From NCBI GenBank assembly GCA_018712425.1, contig DVHA01000096.1, forward strand, positions 1 to 6,883: a DNA stretch of 6,883 bases, read 5' to 3'. Below are positions 1-5,454 of the stretch, in pieces (within the stretch, counting starts at the first letter, position 1; every line of letters starts with the position of its first letter). The notes below the pieces were generated by a model. It was not told where the DNA came from and did no database searches. It saw nothing but the letters and a program-made list of their open reading frames with translations. The position numbers were made by a program, and so were the translations under genes. Origin of the DNA: Candidatus Faecivivens stercoravium. GTDB lineage: Bacteria; Bacillota; Clostridia; Oscillospirales; Ruminococcaceae.

Positions 1-384
1 ACAGAATTATCCCCGGACAGATGAATCGTCAAGGCAATGTCTGTATCGACCCATTCGTCATAGTATGCATAGATTCCGGTAGCTGCATGCCCACTGCCTT
101 GACCGACAATATTAGCATTATTCAGCCAAAGGTTACCGTCTCCGTCATAGTAGACATTATAGTTGCTGCTGTCTGATTCCGTCAGGCTGCCATATTCGTT
201 TGTTGTCCAGTAGCCACCGTCTACTACACTTGTGCCGCCGACCCACAGTTCATTGGGGGCAACATAATCCGCCGCACTTACGCCTTGGATAATACCCCCC
301 CGGAAGGGTGACGGTCTCACTCGAAACCGGCGTAACCGCCAGCATTCCAGCACAGAAAAGCGCCGCCGCAAGTTTCATTTTCAT
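1..384 (-). pseudogene. N-terminal part of secreted carbohydrate-binding/beta-helix surface protein, frameshifted at a poly-G run
   Basis: A start ATG at 384-382 follows a good ribosome site (GGAGGAT at 397-391, eight bases away) and gives a signal peptide beginning MKMKLAAALFCAGMLAV. This frame stops after about 44 codons. A second frame, without its own good start, is open from 293 to the window edge and reads ADYVAPNELWVGG, then NVYYDGDGNLWLNNANI and ALTIHLSGDNS. By general resemblance these are typical of large secreted Clostridia proteins with carbohydrate-binding or beta-helix repeats. The frames join at seven G (minus strand, 301-295); six G would restore one continuous reading frame (P-G-G-I-I-Q-G-V-S-A-A-D-Y). 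The cause could be a sequencing error, a true mutation or slippage-based phase variation. The C-terminus lies outside the window. The region is more AT-rich than the genes downstream. The exact family is an inference; the frameshift is seen directly. Confidence 0.65.
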
Positions 385-436
385 CTGCAAATCCTCCGTT
401 TTTCGCAAAAATTAAGGGAATTTCCCCTTAAACTCC

Positions 437-465
437 AGTATACCAGCCGGAAGGGAGAAACGCAA
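437..465 (-). promoter_or_regulatory. Promoter of the surface-protein gene, with overlapping dyad
   Basis: On the minus strand there is a -35 TTGCGT (465-460), a 17-base spacer and a -10 TATACT (442-437) preceded by TGG, an extended -10. It would start transcription near 431-430, leaving a leader of about 47 bases. A dyad GCCGGAA (446-452) / TTCCGGC (470-476) straddles the -35 and could be an operator. The leader begins with a hairpin, TTAAGGG/CCCTTAA (431-425 with 418-412), followed by T5. Confidence 0.6.
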
Positions 466-543
466 GGGTTTCCGGCCAAAAATTTCCTATCCCTACCCGT
501 CCGGTCGAATTTATTAAGATTTTTTTAAATCTACAATATCCTA

Positions 544-572
544 TTGACAGCCAATATTATACGTCGTATAAT
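544..572 (+). promoter_or_regulatory. Consensus sigma-A promoter of the padR operon
   Basis: TTGACA at 544-549 and TATAAT at 567-572 are separated by exactly 17 bases, a perfect match to the housekeeping consensus. The region just upstream (511-532) is A/T-rich and includes AGATTT/AAATCT with a TTTT loop, so it may act as an UP element. Transcription should begin near 579, leaving a leader of about 49 bases before the padR start. A promoter this strong would normally need a repressor, which fits the palindrome lying over it. Confidence 0.9.
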
Positions 573-574
573 AT
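554..574 (+). promoter_or_regulatory. Palindromic operator, probable PadR autoregulatory site
   Basis: The sequence is a perfect inverted repeat: arms ATATTATACG (554-563) and CGTATAATAT (565-574) around a single T at 564. It covers the second half of the promoter spacer and the entire -10 hexamer, so a bound dimer would block RNA polymerase. PadR-family repressors are known to bind AT-rich palindromes at their own promoters. Assignment to this PadR is inferred from its position directly ahead of the gene. Confidence 0.8.
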
Positions 575-627
575 AGATGCAAGAAGGATATTAGACGCCG
601 ACCAGTTCAACAGAAAGAAGGGAGCGC

Positions 628-978
628 ATGGCTTTTACAATCGGTTCCACCCTGCTGGACGCCTGCGTACTGGCGGTCCTGGCCCGGGAGGACGCCTACG
701 GCTACCGGCTGACCCAGCAGATAAGGCAGGTGGTGGAGATTTCCGAGTCCACCCTCTACCCGGTGCTGCGGCGGTTACAGAAGGACGGCGCGGTCCGGTC
801 CTATGACCAGCCCTATATGGGCCGCAACCGCCGCTATTACCAGCTGACCGAAAAGGGCTGGGGAATGTATGGGGAGTACCTGCGGGAATGGAAAGAGTTC
901 CGCGGGCAGGTCGACCGGCTGATGGCGCCGGGCGGCAATTTATTGGAAGAAAGGACGGAAAGTTATGACCAGAGCTGA
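628..978 (+). CDS. PadR family transcriptional regulator
   Basis: This 116-residue protein has the full PadR winged-helix core. The first helix and turn carry YGYRLTQQI (residues 24-32). The recognition helix region is STLYPVLRRLQKDG (41-54). The wing is GRNRRYYQLTEKG (65-77). Its length fits the short PadR subfamily (PadR-s2), which has only a brief C-terminal dimerisation helix (about 78-100) and no large ligand domain. The start at 628 is supported by AAGGGAG at 618-624. It is the first gene of a three-gene operon, and its last 14 bases overlap the DUF1700 gene, so the two are translationally coupled. It probably represses its own operon through the palindrome over the promoter. The inducing signal is unknown; in related operons the partner membrane proteins or cell-envelope stress are suspected. 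The family call is secure; autoregulation is an inference. Confidence 0.95.
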   Translation: MAFTIGSTLLDACVLAVLAREDAYGYRLTQQIRQVVEISESTLYPVLRRLQKDGAVRSYDQPYMGRNRRYYQLTEKGWGMYGEYLREWKEFRGQVDRLMAPGGNLLEERTESYDQS

Positions 979-1624
979 ATTTATTGCCGAACTGCGGGGG
1001 CGGCTGTACACCCTCCCGGCGGAAGAACGGGACAACGCGGTCCAGTTCTATGAGGAGTATTTCGACGACGCCGGGCCGGAAAACGAGCAGGCGGTCATCA
1101 ACGAGCTCGGTTCCCCCGAAAATGTAGCGAACAAAATCCTCTCGGGCGAAGGGAACATCACCCCCGCCCAGACCTGGAAGACCCCCGGCCGGAATACCCC
1201 GAAACAGTCGGACACGACGGGCCTGAAAATCGCGGTGGCAATCCTCGCGGTAATCTCCTCCCCCATCTGGCTGACGCTGCTTTTCCTCTTCGCGGTGGCG
1301 GCTTTCGCGGCGGTGATCTTCGCAATGGCAATGCTCACGGCCCTAGTGGCCGTCGCCCTCGCCTGCCTGGTGGTCTGTGTGGTCTGCCTGGTGCTCGGGG
1401 TCTGGCTCCTCTTCCGCGACCCGCTAAACGGCGCGTTCGTCCTCTCGGTCGGGCTGATGGGGCTGGGCGGGGCGCTCGTCTTCTTCCCGCTCATCGCCCT
1501 CCTCTGGAAAAAGTTTTCCCCCACCGTCATGGGCTGGGCGAAAAAGGCCGCCGGGAAGCTTTCCTCTACCTGCAAAAAAGCCTGGAACGGGCTGAAAAAA
1601 TTTGTCGCAAACCTCTCCCACTAA
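965..1624 (+). CDS. DUF1700 (HAAS-type) integral membrane protein
   Basis: The 219-residue product starts with a soluble helical domain (about 1-63). The signature runs FIAELRGRLYTLPAEER, then a QFYEEYFDDAG stretch and AVINELGSPENVANKI, as in DUF1700/HAAS proteins. A Pro/Thr-rich linker (65-85) follows, then three or four hydrophobic membrane segments between about 87 and 181. The cytoplasmic-looking tail is basic (Lys-rich, 182-219). The ATG at 965 is served by AAGGA at 951-955 and overlaps the end of padR. In Firmicutes this family is nearly always encoded next to PadR, and the N-terminal domain is thought to pass a signal to it. The likely role is therefore membrane-side sensing or anti-regulator function; no catalytic residues are visible. 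The family call is strong; the signalling role is inferred from context. Confidence 0.9.
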   Translation: MTRAEFIAELRGRLYTLPAEERDNAVQFYEEYFDDAGPENEQAVINELGSPENVANKILSGEGNITPAQTWKTPGRNTPKQSDTTGLKIAVAILAVISSPIWLTLLFLFAVAAFAAVIFAMAMLTALVAVALACLVVCVVCLVLGVWLLFRDPLNGAFVLSVGLMGLGGALVFFPLIALLWKKFSPTVMGWAKKAAGKLSSTCKKAWNGLKKFVANLSH

Positions 1625-1648
1625 ACCAATCGAAAGGATGGTATCACG

Positions 1649-2695
1649 ATGAAAAAGTCTGTTAAGTGCATCATTGCCGGCGGCATTATCGCCATCGCGG
1701 GCGCCGGGCTCTTCGCCACCACCCTTGCCTACGGCGCCACCGGGTACAGCTCCCGGTTTTTGACCATCGGCTTCGACCGGGACGACCGGGAGTTCGAAAT
1801 CGGGTTCCACGACGATGATTACGACGACTGGTATCACCGGGACAACGCGGAATCCTCCTACATCAATTGGGATTTTTCGCAGTATGCAAGCTCGGAAACC
1901 AGACCCAATGTCGAAAGTTCGGCGTCTGTCCCGGACGACAACGTCGCTTCTTCCGCACCGGCAAACCCCTCCGACCTCTCGGCGGCGGATATCCAGAGCC
2001 TCTTAATCGACGTCAATTCGGCGGCGGTCAGCGTCCGGATCGGCACGAGCTTCGACATCGAGTCCCGGGGCGTCAGCGACCTGAGCTGGAGCCACGACCA
2101 GTCAAACGGCACCGTCCGGATTGATTCGGACGAAAAGGTCGAGCGGTTTGACGACGACAGCCGCTGGGTGCGGATCACCATCCCCCGCGACGCCGTCCTC
2201 ACCTCTTTCGGCGCGCAGATTGAACGGGGCGAACTGGACCTGCACAACCTCTCCGTTCAGGACCTCGCCGCCTATCTCGGTTCCGGCGACATTGATATTG
2301 AATACGCAGATGTGGTAAACGCTGCCCTCGAAACCGGAACCGGCGACATCGGGTTTGAAAACGGCACTGCCGACAACCTCTCCATGATCATCGGCGCCGG
2401 CGAAGGAGACCTCGAAACCAGCACCGTCGGCAGCCTCAGTGCCATGATCGGCGCGGGCGACTTCGACGGGAGCGGCACGCTTCAGAACTTCTCCGTCATA
2501 ACCGGTGTCGGCGATATTGAAATGTCGGTCAACGGCAGCGCCAGCGACTATTATGTTGCCCTTGAAACCGGATTGGGGACTATCCAGACCCCGTCCGGCA
2601 CCTCCCGGGGCTCGACCACCCTCGGTTCGGAAGGGGCCGTCTACACCGGCACCGTCCAGACCGGCACCGGGGCAATTGAGTTCCGATTCCGTTAA
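1649..2695 (+). CDS. DUF4097 family membrane-anchored beta-repeat protein
   Basis: The 348-residue protein begins with a short basic end and a hydrophobic segment (about 8-30) that acts as signal peptide or anchor. A strikingly acidic stretch (43-66, many Asp with Tyr, Trp and His) and a Ser/Ala/Pro-rich linker (about 84-110) follow. The rest is a DUF4097 beta-solenoid-like domain. Its G-x-G-D turns recur at about 211, 230, 249, 268 and 286, a period of roughly 19 residues, with degenerate copies near 308 and 339. DUF4097 occurs in envelope-stress proteins such as LiaG of Bacillus and the C-terminal half of LiaX of enterococci. The ribosome site AAAGGATGG (1633-1641) supports the start, 24 bases after the DUF1700 stop. 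A strong terminator follows. The product is probably exported and acts as the surface sensor or effector of the operon. No enzyme motif is seen. Confidence 0.88.
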   Translation: MKKSVKCIIAGGIIAIAGAGLFATTLAYGATGYSSRFLTIGFDRDDREFEIGFHDDDYDDWYHRDNAESSYINWDFSQYASSETRPNVESSASVPDDNVASSAPANPSDLSAADIQSLLIDVNSAAVSVRIGTSFDIESRGVSDLSWSHDQSNGTVRIDSDEKVERFDDDSRWVRITIPRDAVLTSFGAQIERGELDLHNLSVQDLAAYLGSGDIDIEYADVVNAALETGTGDIGFENGTADNLSMIIGAGEGDLETSTVGSLSAMIGAGDFDGSGTLQNFSVITGVGDIEMSVNGSASDYYVALETGLGTIQTPSGTSRGSTTLGSEGAVYTGTVQTGTGAIEFRFR

Positions 2696-2723
2696 CCGCC
2701 AGTCTTCTCTTCCAATAAACGAA

Positions 2724-2768
2724 GCCCGGCCCCTGGGAACCTCTCCTCCCAGGGGCCGGGCGGTTTTT
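2724..2768 (+). terminator. Intrinsic terminator of the padR-DUF1700-DUF4097 operon
   Basis: A perfect 15-bp GC-rich stem pairs GCCCGGCCCCTGGGA (2724-2738) with its complement at 2747-2761 around an eight-base loop. TTTTT follows at 2764-2768. It begins 28 bases after the DUF4097 stop codon. It ends transcription just before the hairpin array, so the array is not needed to terminate this operon. Confidence 0.93.
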
Positions 2769-2771
2769 GGA

Positions 2772-3084
2772 GTGAAATTCGCCCCGCTGGGACGTTTGGA
2801 GTGAAATTCGTCCCGTTGGGACGAGTGAAGGGTGAAATTGCGCTTCGCGCAGTGAAATCTGCCCTGCGGGCAGGTTAAGGATGGAAATGCTCCGCATTTC
2901 TCCATTAAAAAAGCTTTCCGGAAAGCAGGAGCAGCCAAAAACCGCAGTCACTTTCCGGAAAGCTTTTTAAATGAGCGAAGCGTACCTTAACGCCGGCCGA
3001 AGGACGGCATTTCACTGCCCCGCAGGGGCAATTTCACTTTTCACTTGCCCAAAGGGCAAATTTCACCGCAAATCAAAGATTTGC
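2772..3084. repeat. Modular triloop-hairpin repeat element, copy 1
   Basis: Ten hairpins, nearly all with exactly three loop bases, flank a central inverted repeat (2905-2970). On the left the plus strand carries GTGAAAT-like spacers at 2772, 2801, 2832 and 2852, and a variant GTTAAGG at 2874. Hairpins follow them at 2780-2794 (one mismatch), 2809-2823, 2839-2851, 2859-2873 and 2884-2900. On the right the spacers are inverted (CCTTAAC 2985, ATTTCAC at 3009, 3031 and 3060). The hairpins there are at 2972-2984 (poor), 2992-3008 (one mismatch), 3016-3030, 3045-3059 and 3068-3084. Stem sequences differ between modules, for example CGTCCC, TGCGC, CTGCCC and TTGCCC, but pairing is retained. The outermost right hairpin overlaps the stop codon of the TIM-barrel gene. 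A related element lies at 6005-6230. The mechanism is unknown; a mobile or REP-like intergenic repeat is the best guess. Confidence 0.85.
2905..2970. terminator. Inverted-repeat core of copy 1, possible bidirectional terminator
   Basis: Two 12-bp palindromes CTTTCCGGAAAG (2914-2925 and 2951-2962) form the inner ends of near-perfect inverted arms of about 20 bases. The outer ends are TTAAAAAAG on the left and GCTTTTTAA on the right. The loop is 25 bases (2926-2950). Read on either strand, the arm pairing is followed at once by a T run, so the core can act as an intrinsic terminator in both directions. That would suit the minus-strand TIM-barrel gene, which has no other terminator. Each palindrome can also fold on itself, which would compete with arm pairing. 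The structure is seen; termination is inferred. Confidence 0.6.
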
Positions 3085-3918
3085 CTTCAGCCAGTCGACG
3101 TCGTTCTGCAGGCAGGCGAGCCGGTCGAGGCCGCCGTATTCCGCTTCCCGTTCGACGACGAAGAGGTCGATGCCGATTTCGTGGCAGGTCGCGAAGACCT
3201 TCTTCCAGTCGATGATGCCCTGGCCGGTGCCGCAGTTCCAGCTGGCCCGCTCGGCGAAGGCTTTGCGCATCTCCTCGGTGATGATCGGCTTGCCGTCCGC
3301 GTCCAGCTTGAAGGGGCTGGGGTCTTTGGGGGAACGGGGCTTTTCGGGGCCGATGACCTTGTTGTTTTCCTTGATGTGGATCGCGACATAGCGGTCAGCG
3401 TACTTTTTGAGGAATTCGCAGGCGTCGGCGCCGGCGGCGGTCGCCCAGCCGCAGTCCAGCTCGAAGACAACATTCTCGGGGTCGGTGTTCTCAATCAGGA
3501 TTTCGAGGAAGTACTTGTCCCCGATCTTGTTAAACTCCTGGGTGTGGTTGTGGTAGCCGACCTTGATGCCGTACTTGGCCGCTTCCTTGCCGGCTTCGTT
3601 CAGCTGGCGGGCGCAGTCGAGGATCTCCTCCTCATTGGAGAAGGCGTGCATCGCGACGATCGCGTACTGGACGCCCACTTCCTTCAGGTACGGGAGGGTG
3701 GGGACAATCTGGTCCATGCTCAGGTGGACCGAGCGGCAGCCGAGATTGTTCTTCTTCAGCTCCGCGACCAGGTCGGCGGCGGAGAGCCCGCCGTAGTTGT
3801 TGCCGGCGAATTCGACGCCGTCATAGCCCATTTTCGCGACGGTCTCGAGGCATTCGGGCATCGGGTGTTCCTGGCCGTACTGGCCGAGGGAGTAAAGCTG
3901 TAAGTAAATGGTTTCCAT
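3073..3918 (-). CDS. Sugar phosphate isomerase/epimerase family TIM-barrel protein (AP endonuclease 2-like fold)
   Basis: The 281-residue protein fits the xylose-isomerase-like TIM barrel family in length and motif order. The motifs are GYDGVEFAGN (31-40, Glu36), VHLSMDQI (64-71), GYHNHTQEF (121-129), FELDCGWA (152-159), AIHIKENN (179-186) and FVVERE (253-258). Acidic and His residues at strand ends (Glu153 or Asp155, His181, Glu257) are the probable divalent-metal ligands. Such enzymes isomerise or epimerise sugars or inositol derivatives in the cytoplasm; the substrate cannot be told here. The start is fixed by AAGGAG (minus strand, 3933-3928) nine bases before the ATG. The gene has its own promoter and stands alone. 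Its stop codon and last codons lie inside the outermost hairpin of the neighbouring repeat element, so the C-terminal residues may come from that element. Confidence 0.9.
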   Translation of the reverse strand: METIYLQLYSLGQYGQEHPMPECLETVAKMGYDGVEFAGNNYGGLSAADLVAELKKNNLGCRSVHLSMDQIVPTLPYLKEVGVQYAIVAMHAFSNEEEILDCARQLNEAGKEAAKYGIKVGYHNHTQEFNKIGDKYFLEILIENTDPENVVFELDCGWATAAGADACEFLKKYADRYVAIHIKENNKVIGPEKPRSPKDPSPFKLDADGKPIITEEMRKAFAERASWNCGTGQGIIDWKKVFATCHEIGIDLFVVEREAEYGGLDRLACLQNDVDWLKANL

Positions 3919-3943
3919 AAGTACGCACTCCTTGTAAACAAAT

Positions 3944-3972
3944 TGCCCAAAAAGGGCGAAACGGTGGTTTCG
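3944..3972 (-). promoter_or_regulatory. Two tandem hairpins in the TIM-barrel leader
   Basis: Between promoter and ribosome site the leader can form CGAAAC/GTTTCG (3972-3967 with 3962-3957, loop CACC) followed by a small GCCC/GGGC hairpin around TTTTT (3957-3954 with 3947-3944 on the minus strand; they share base 3957). They may affect RNA stability or attenuation. No riboswitch family is recognised. Confidence 0.35.
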
Positions 3973-3989
3973 TTTCCATTGTTATTCCC

Positions 3990-4018
3990 ATAATACCATA
4001 AAATGGAGCGGCGCGCAA
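3990..4018 (-). promoter_or_regulatory. Promoter of the TIM-barrel gene
   Basis: On the minus strand there is a -35 TTGCGC (4018-4013), a 17-base spacer and a -10 TATTAT (3995-3990) with an extended TGG just before it. The design is the same as for the surface-protein promoter at 437-465. The transcript would start near 3983, about 65 bases before the start codon. Confidence 0.75.
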
Positions 4019-4086
4019 GAGTTTTTGCAGAAAATGCTGAAACCCCCGCCATTCAAAAAATGACGCCCGGATTCATCTCTTATCCA

Positions 4087-4115
4087 TTGCTTTTTGGGGC
4101 GGATTGGAGTATCAT
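4087..4115 (+). promoter_or_regulatory. Candidate plus-strand promoter in the divergent intergenic region
   Basis: TTGCTT (4087-4092) and TATCAT (4110-4115) are separated by 17 bases, with transcription predicted near 4122. It lies about 260 bases before the M24 peptidase gene and could give that operon a long structured leader or drive a small RNA. A weaker -10-like TATAAC at 4315-4320, nearer the gene, lacks a clear -35. Confidence 0.4.
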
Positions 4116-4157
4116 TAAAGGATAGGATATGGGCAATTTTTTCCGATCATTTTTTGG

Positions 4158-4291
4158 GTGCTGCGCACGCTTCGTTATCCGCGGCAAAGCTGTGGTCAGC
4201 TTCGGAAGTACGGTAACGGAGCGCCTGGGAAGGGGCTCCGCCCCCTCCACTCCCGCGACCCCTTTAAAAAGGGGTCGATCCTAAACTTTTT
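4158..4291. other. Hairpin-rich intergenic segment upstream of the M24 peptidase
   Basis: Four stem-loops follow one another: GTGC/GCAC (4158-4168, triloop TGC), AAGCTG/CAGCTT (4187-4202), GGGGC/GCCCC (4232-4244, triloop TCC) and CGACCCCTT/AAGGGGTCG (4256-4277). The last is followed after nine bases by TTTTT (4287-4291), too far for a standard terminator. A fifth hairpin, CGCCG/CGGCG, lies at 4326-4339. The segment resembles GC-rich intergenic repeats of related Clostridia, but repetition cannot be shown within this window. Apart from a doubtful 51-codon reading frame from 4129, no gene is seen between 4019 and 4376. Confidence 0.5.
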
Positions 4292-4376
4292 ATCTTCGCC
4301 CGTTTCTTTGTAACTATAACATCAGCGCCGATTTCGGCGTTTATCCCATCTGTTTTCTATAGAAAGGAAGATTGCA

Positions 4377-5453
4377 ATGGATGAAAAGAGAATCGGCCGT
4401 GTGCTGGAAAAGATGGAGGGGGCGGGGCTCAGCCAGCTGCTGGTGACCGACCCGCTCTCGATCGGCTACCTGACGGGGGCGTACATCTACCCCGGCGAGC
4501 GGATGCTGGCGCTCCTCTTGCGGGCGGATAAAGCCCACCGTTTCTTTGTCAACGCCCTCTTCCCCGCCCCCGGCTGCGGCATCCCGGTGACCCGCTTCTC
4601 CGACACCGACGACGGCCCGGCGGAGATCCTCCCCTACCTCGACCGGGAAAAGCCGCTGGGGGTCGATAAGACCTGGCCCGCCCGGTTTTTGATCCGGCTC
4701 ATCGAGCTGGGGGCGGCGAGCGGGTATGTAAACGGCTCCCCCTGTGTCGACTGGGTGCGGGCGGTCAAGGACGCGGACGAGCAGGAGAAGATGCGCCGCT
4801 CCTCCGCCGTCAACGACGCCTGCATGGCGGAGTTTGTGAAAGCCGTCCATATCGGCGCGACCGAAAAGGAGCTGGAACAGAAATTCATCGAAATCTACGC
4901 CGCCCACGGCTGCGAAGGGGTCAGCTTCACCCCGATTGTCGGCTTCGGCAAAAACGCCGCCGACCCCCACCACGGAAACGACGGGACAAAACTGGAAAAG
5001 GGGATGTGCGTCCTTCTCGACGTCGGCGGGGTCTACGGCGGCTACTGTTCGGACATGACCCGCACCTTCTTCACCGCCCCGCCCACCCCCGAGGAGGAAA
5101 AGGTCTATAACCTCGTCAAGGCGGCAAACGAGGCGGCCGAGGCGATTATCAAGCCGGGCGTGCGGCTCTGCGACATCGACGCGGCCGCCCGGAAGGTGAT
5201 CGCCGGCGCCGGGTACGGGGAGGCCTTCTACCACCGGCTGGGCCATTTTATCGGGCTGGAGGACCACGAGTACGGGGATGTCTCGTCGGCATTCGACAGG
5301 CCGGTCGAACCGGGGATGTGCTTCTCGATCGAGCCGGGCATCTACCTCGAAGGGAAGTTCGGCGTCCGGATTGAGGACCTGGTCATCGTCACCGAGACCG
5401 GCTGCGAGGTGTTAAACCGCTACCCGAAGGACCTGACGGTATTGGAGCTGTGA
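4377..5453 (+). CDS. M24 family metallopeptidase (Xaa-Pro aminopeptidase-like)
   Basis: The 358-residue protein has an N-terminal creatinase-like domain (about 1-128) and a C-terminal pita-bread catalytic domain (about 135-358), the normal size for bacterial M24B enzymes. All five metal ligands are visible: Asp215 (LLDVGG), Asp226 (CSDMTRT), His290 (LGHFIGLEDHE), Glu319 (SIEPGIY) and Glu333 (RIEDLV). Supporting His residues are at 198-199 and 297. The usual Gly after the first His of GHGIGL is Phe here. It should remove N-terminal residues preceding proline from cytoplasmic peptides using two divalent metals. The start is supported by AAAGGAAG at 4363-4370, which partly lies in the palindrome TTTCTATAGAAA (4354-4365). 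It precedes the PAP2 gene by one base and is likely co-transcribed with it. The exact peptide specificity is not shown. Confidence 0.94.
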   Translation: MDEKRIGRVLEKMEGAGLSQLLVTDPLSIGYLTGAYIYPGERMLALLLRADKAHRFFVNALFPAPGCGIPVTRFSDTDDGPAEILPYLDREKPLGVDKTWPARFLIRLIELGAASGYVNGSPCVDWVRAVKDADEQEKMRRSSAVNDACMAEFVKAVHIGATEKELEQKFIEIYAAHGCEGVSFTPIVGFGKNAADPHHGNDGTKLEKGMCVLLDVGGVYGGYCSDMTRTFFTAPPTPEEEKVYNLVKAANEAAEAIIKPGVRLCDIDAAARKVIAGAGYGEAFYHRLGHFIGLEDHEYGDVSSAFDRPVEPGMCFSIEPGIYLEGKFGVRIEDLVIVTETGCEVLNRYPKDLTVLEL

Positions 5454-5454
5454 G

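Noticed and set aside
2102..2938. 278-codon minus-strand reading frame
   Set aside because: It runs antisense through DUF4097, the terminator and repeat hairpins; its start lies in the repeat element and the product shows no family features.
2772..3066. CRISPR array
   Set aside because: The repeated GTGAAAT motif is only about seven bases, the intervening parts are self-complementary hairpins, and the orientation inverts at the centre; no cas genes are present.
2971..3903. 310-codon plus-strand reading frame
   Set aside because: It is antisense to the TIM-barrel gene, begins inside the repeat element, has no ribosome site and no recognisable domain; the minus-strand frame has clear family motifs.
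4129..4284. 51-codon reading frame beginning MGNFFRSFFG
   Set aside because: It has an AAAGGA ahead, but it runs through GC-rich hairpins, is Arg/Ser/Pro-rich toward the end, and looks like translated repeat. It is not annotated as a gene.
4256..4291. Intrinsic terminator
   Set aside because: The stem is strong but the T run begins about nine bases after it, and no gene ends just upstream on the plus strand.
4341..5267. 308-codon minus-strand reading frame
   Set aside because: It is the antisense shadow of the M24 peptidase, a result of GC-rich third positions; the plus frame has all five metal ligands.
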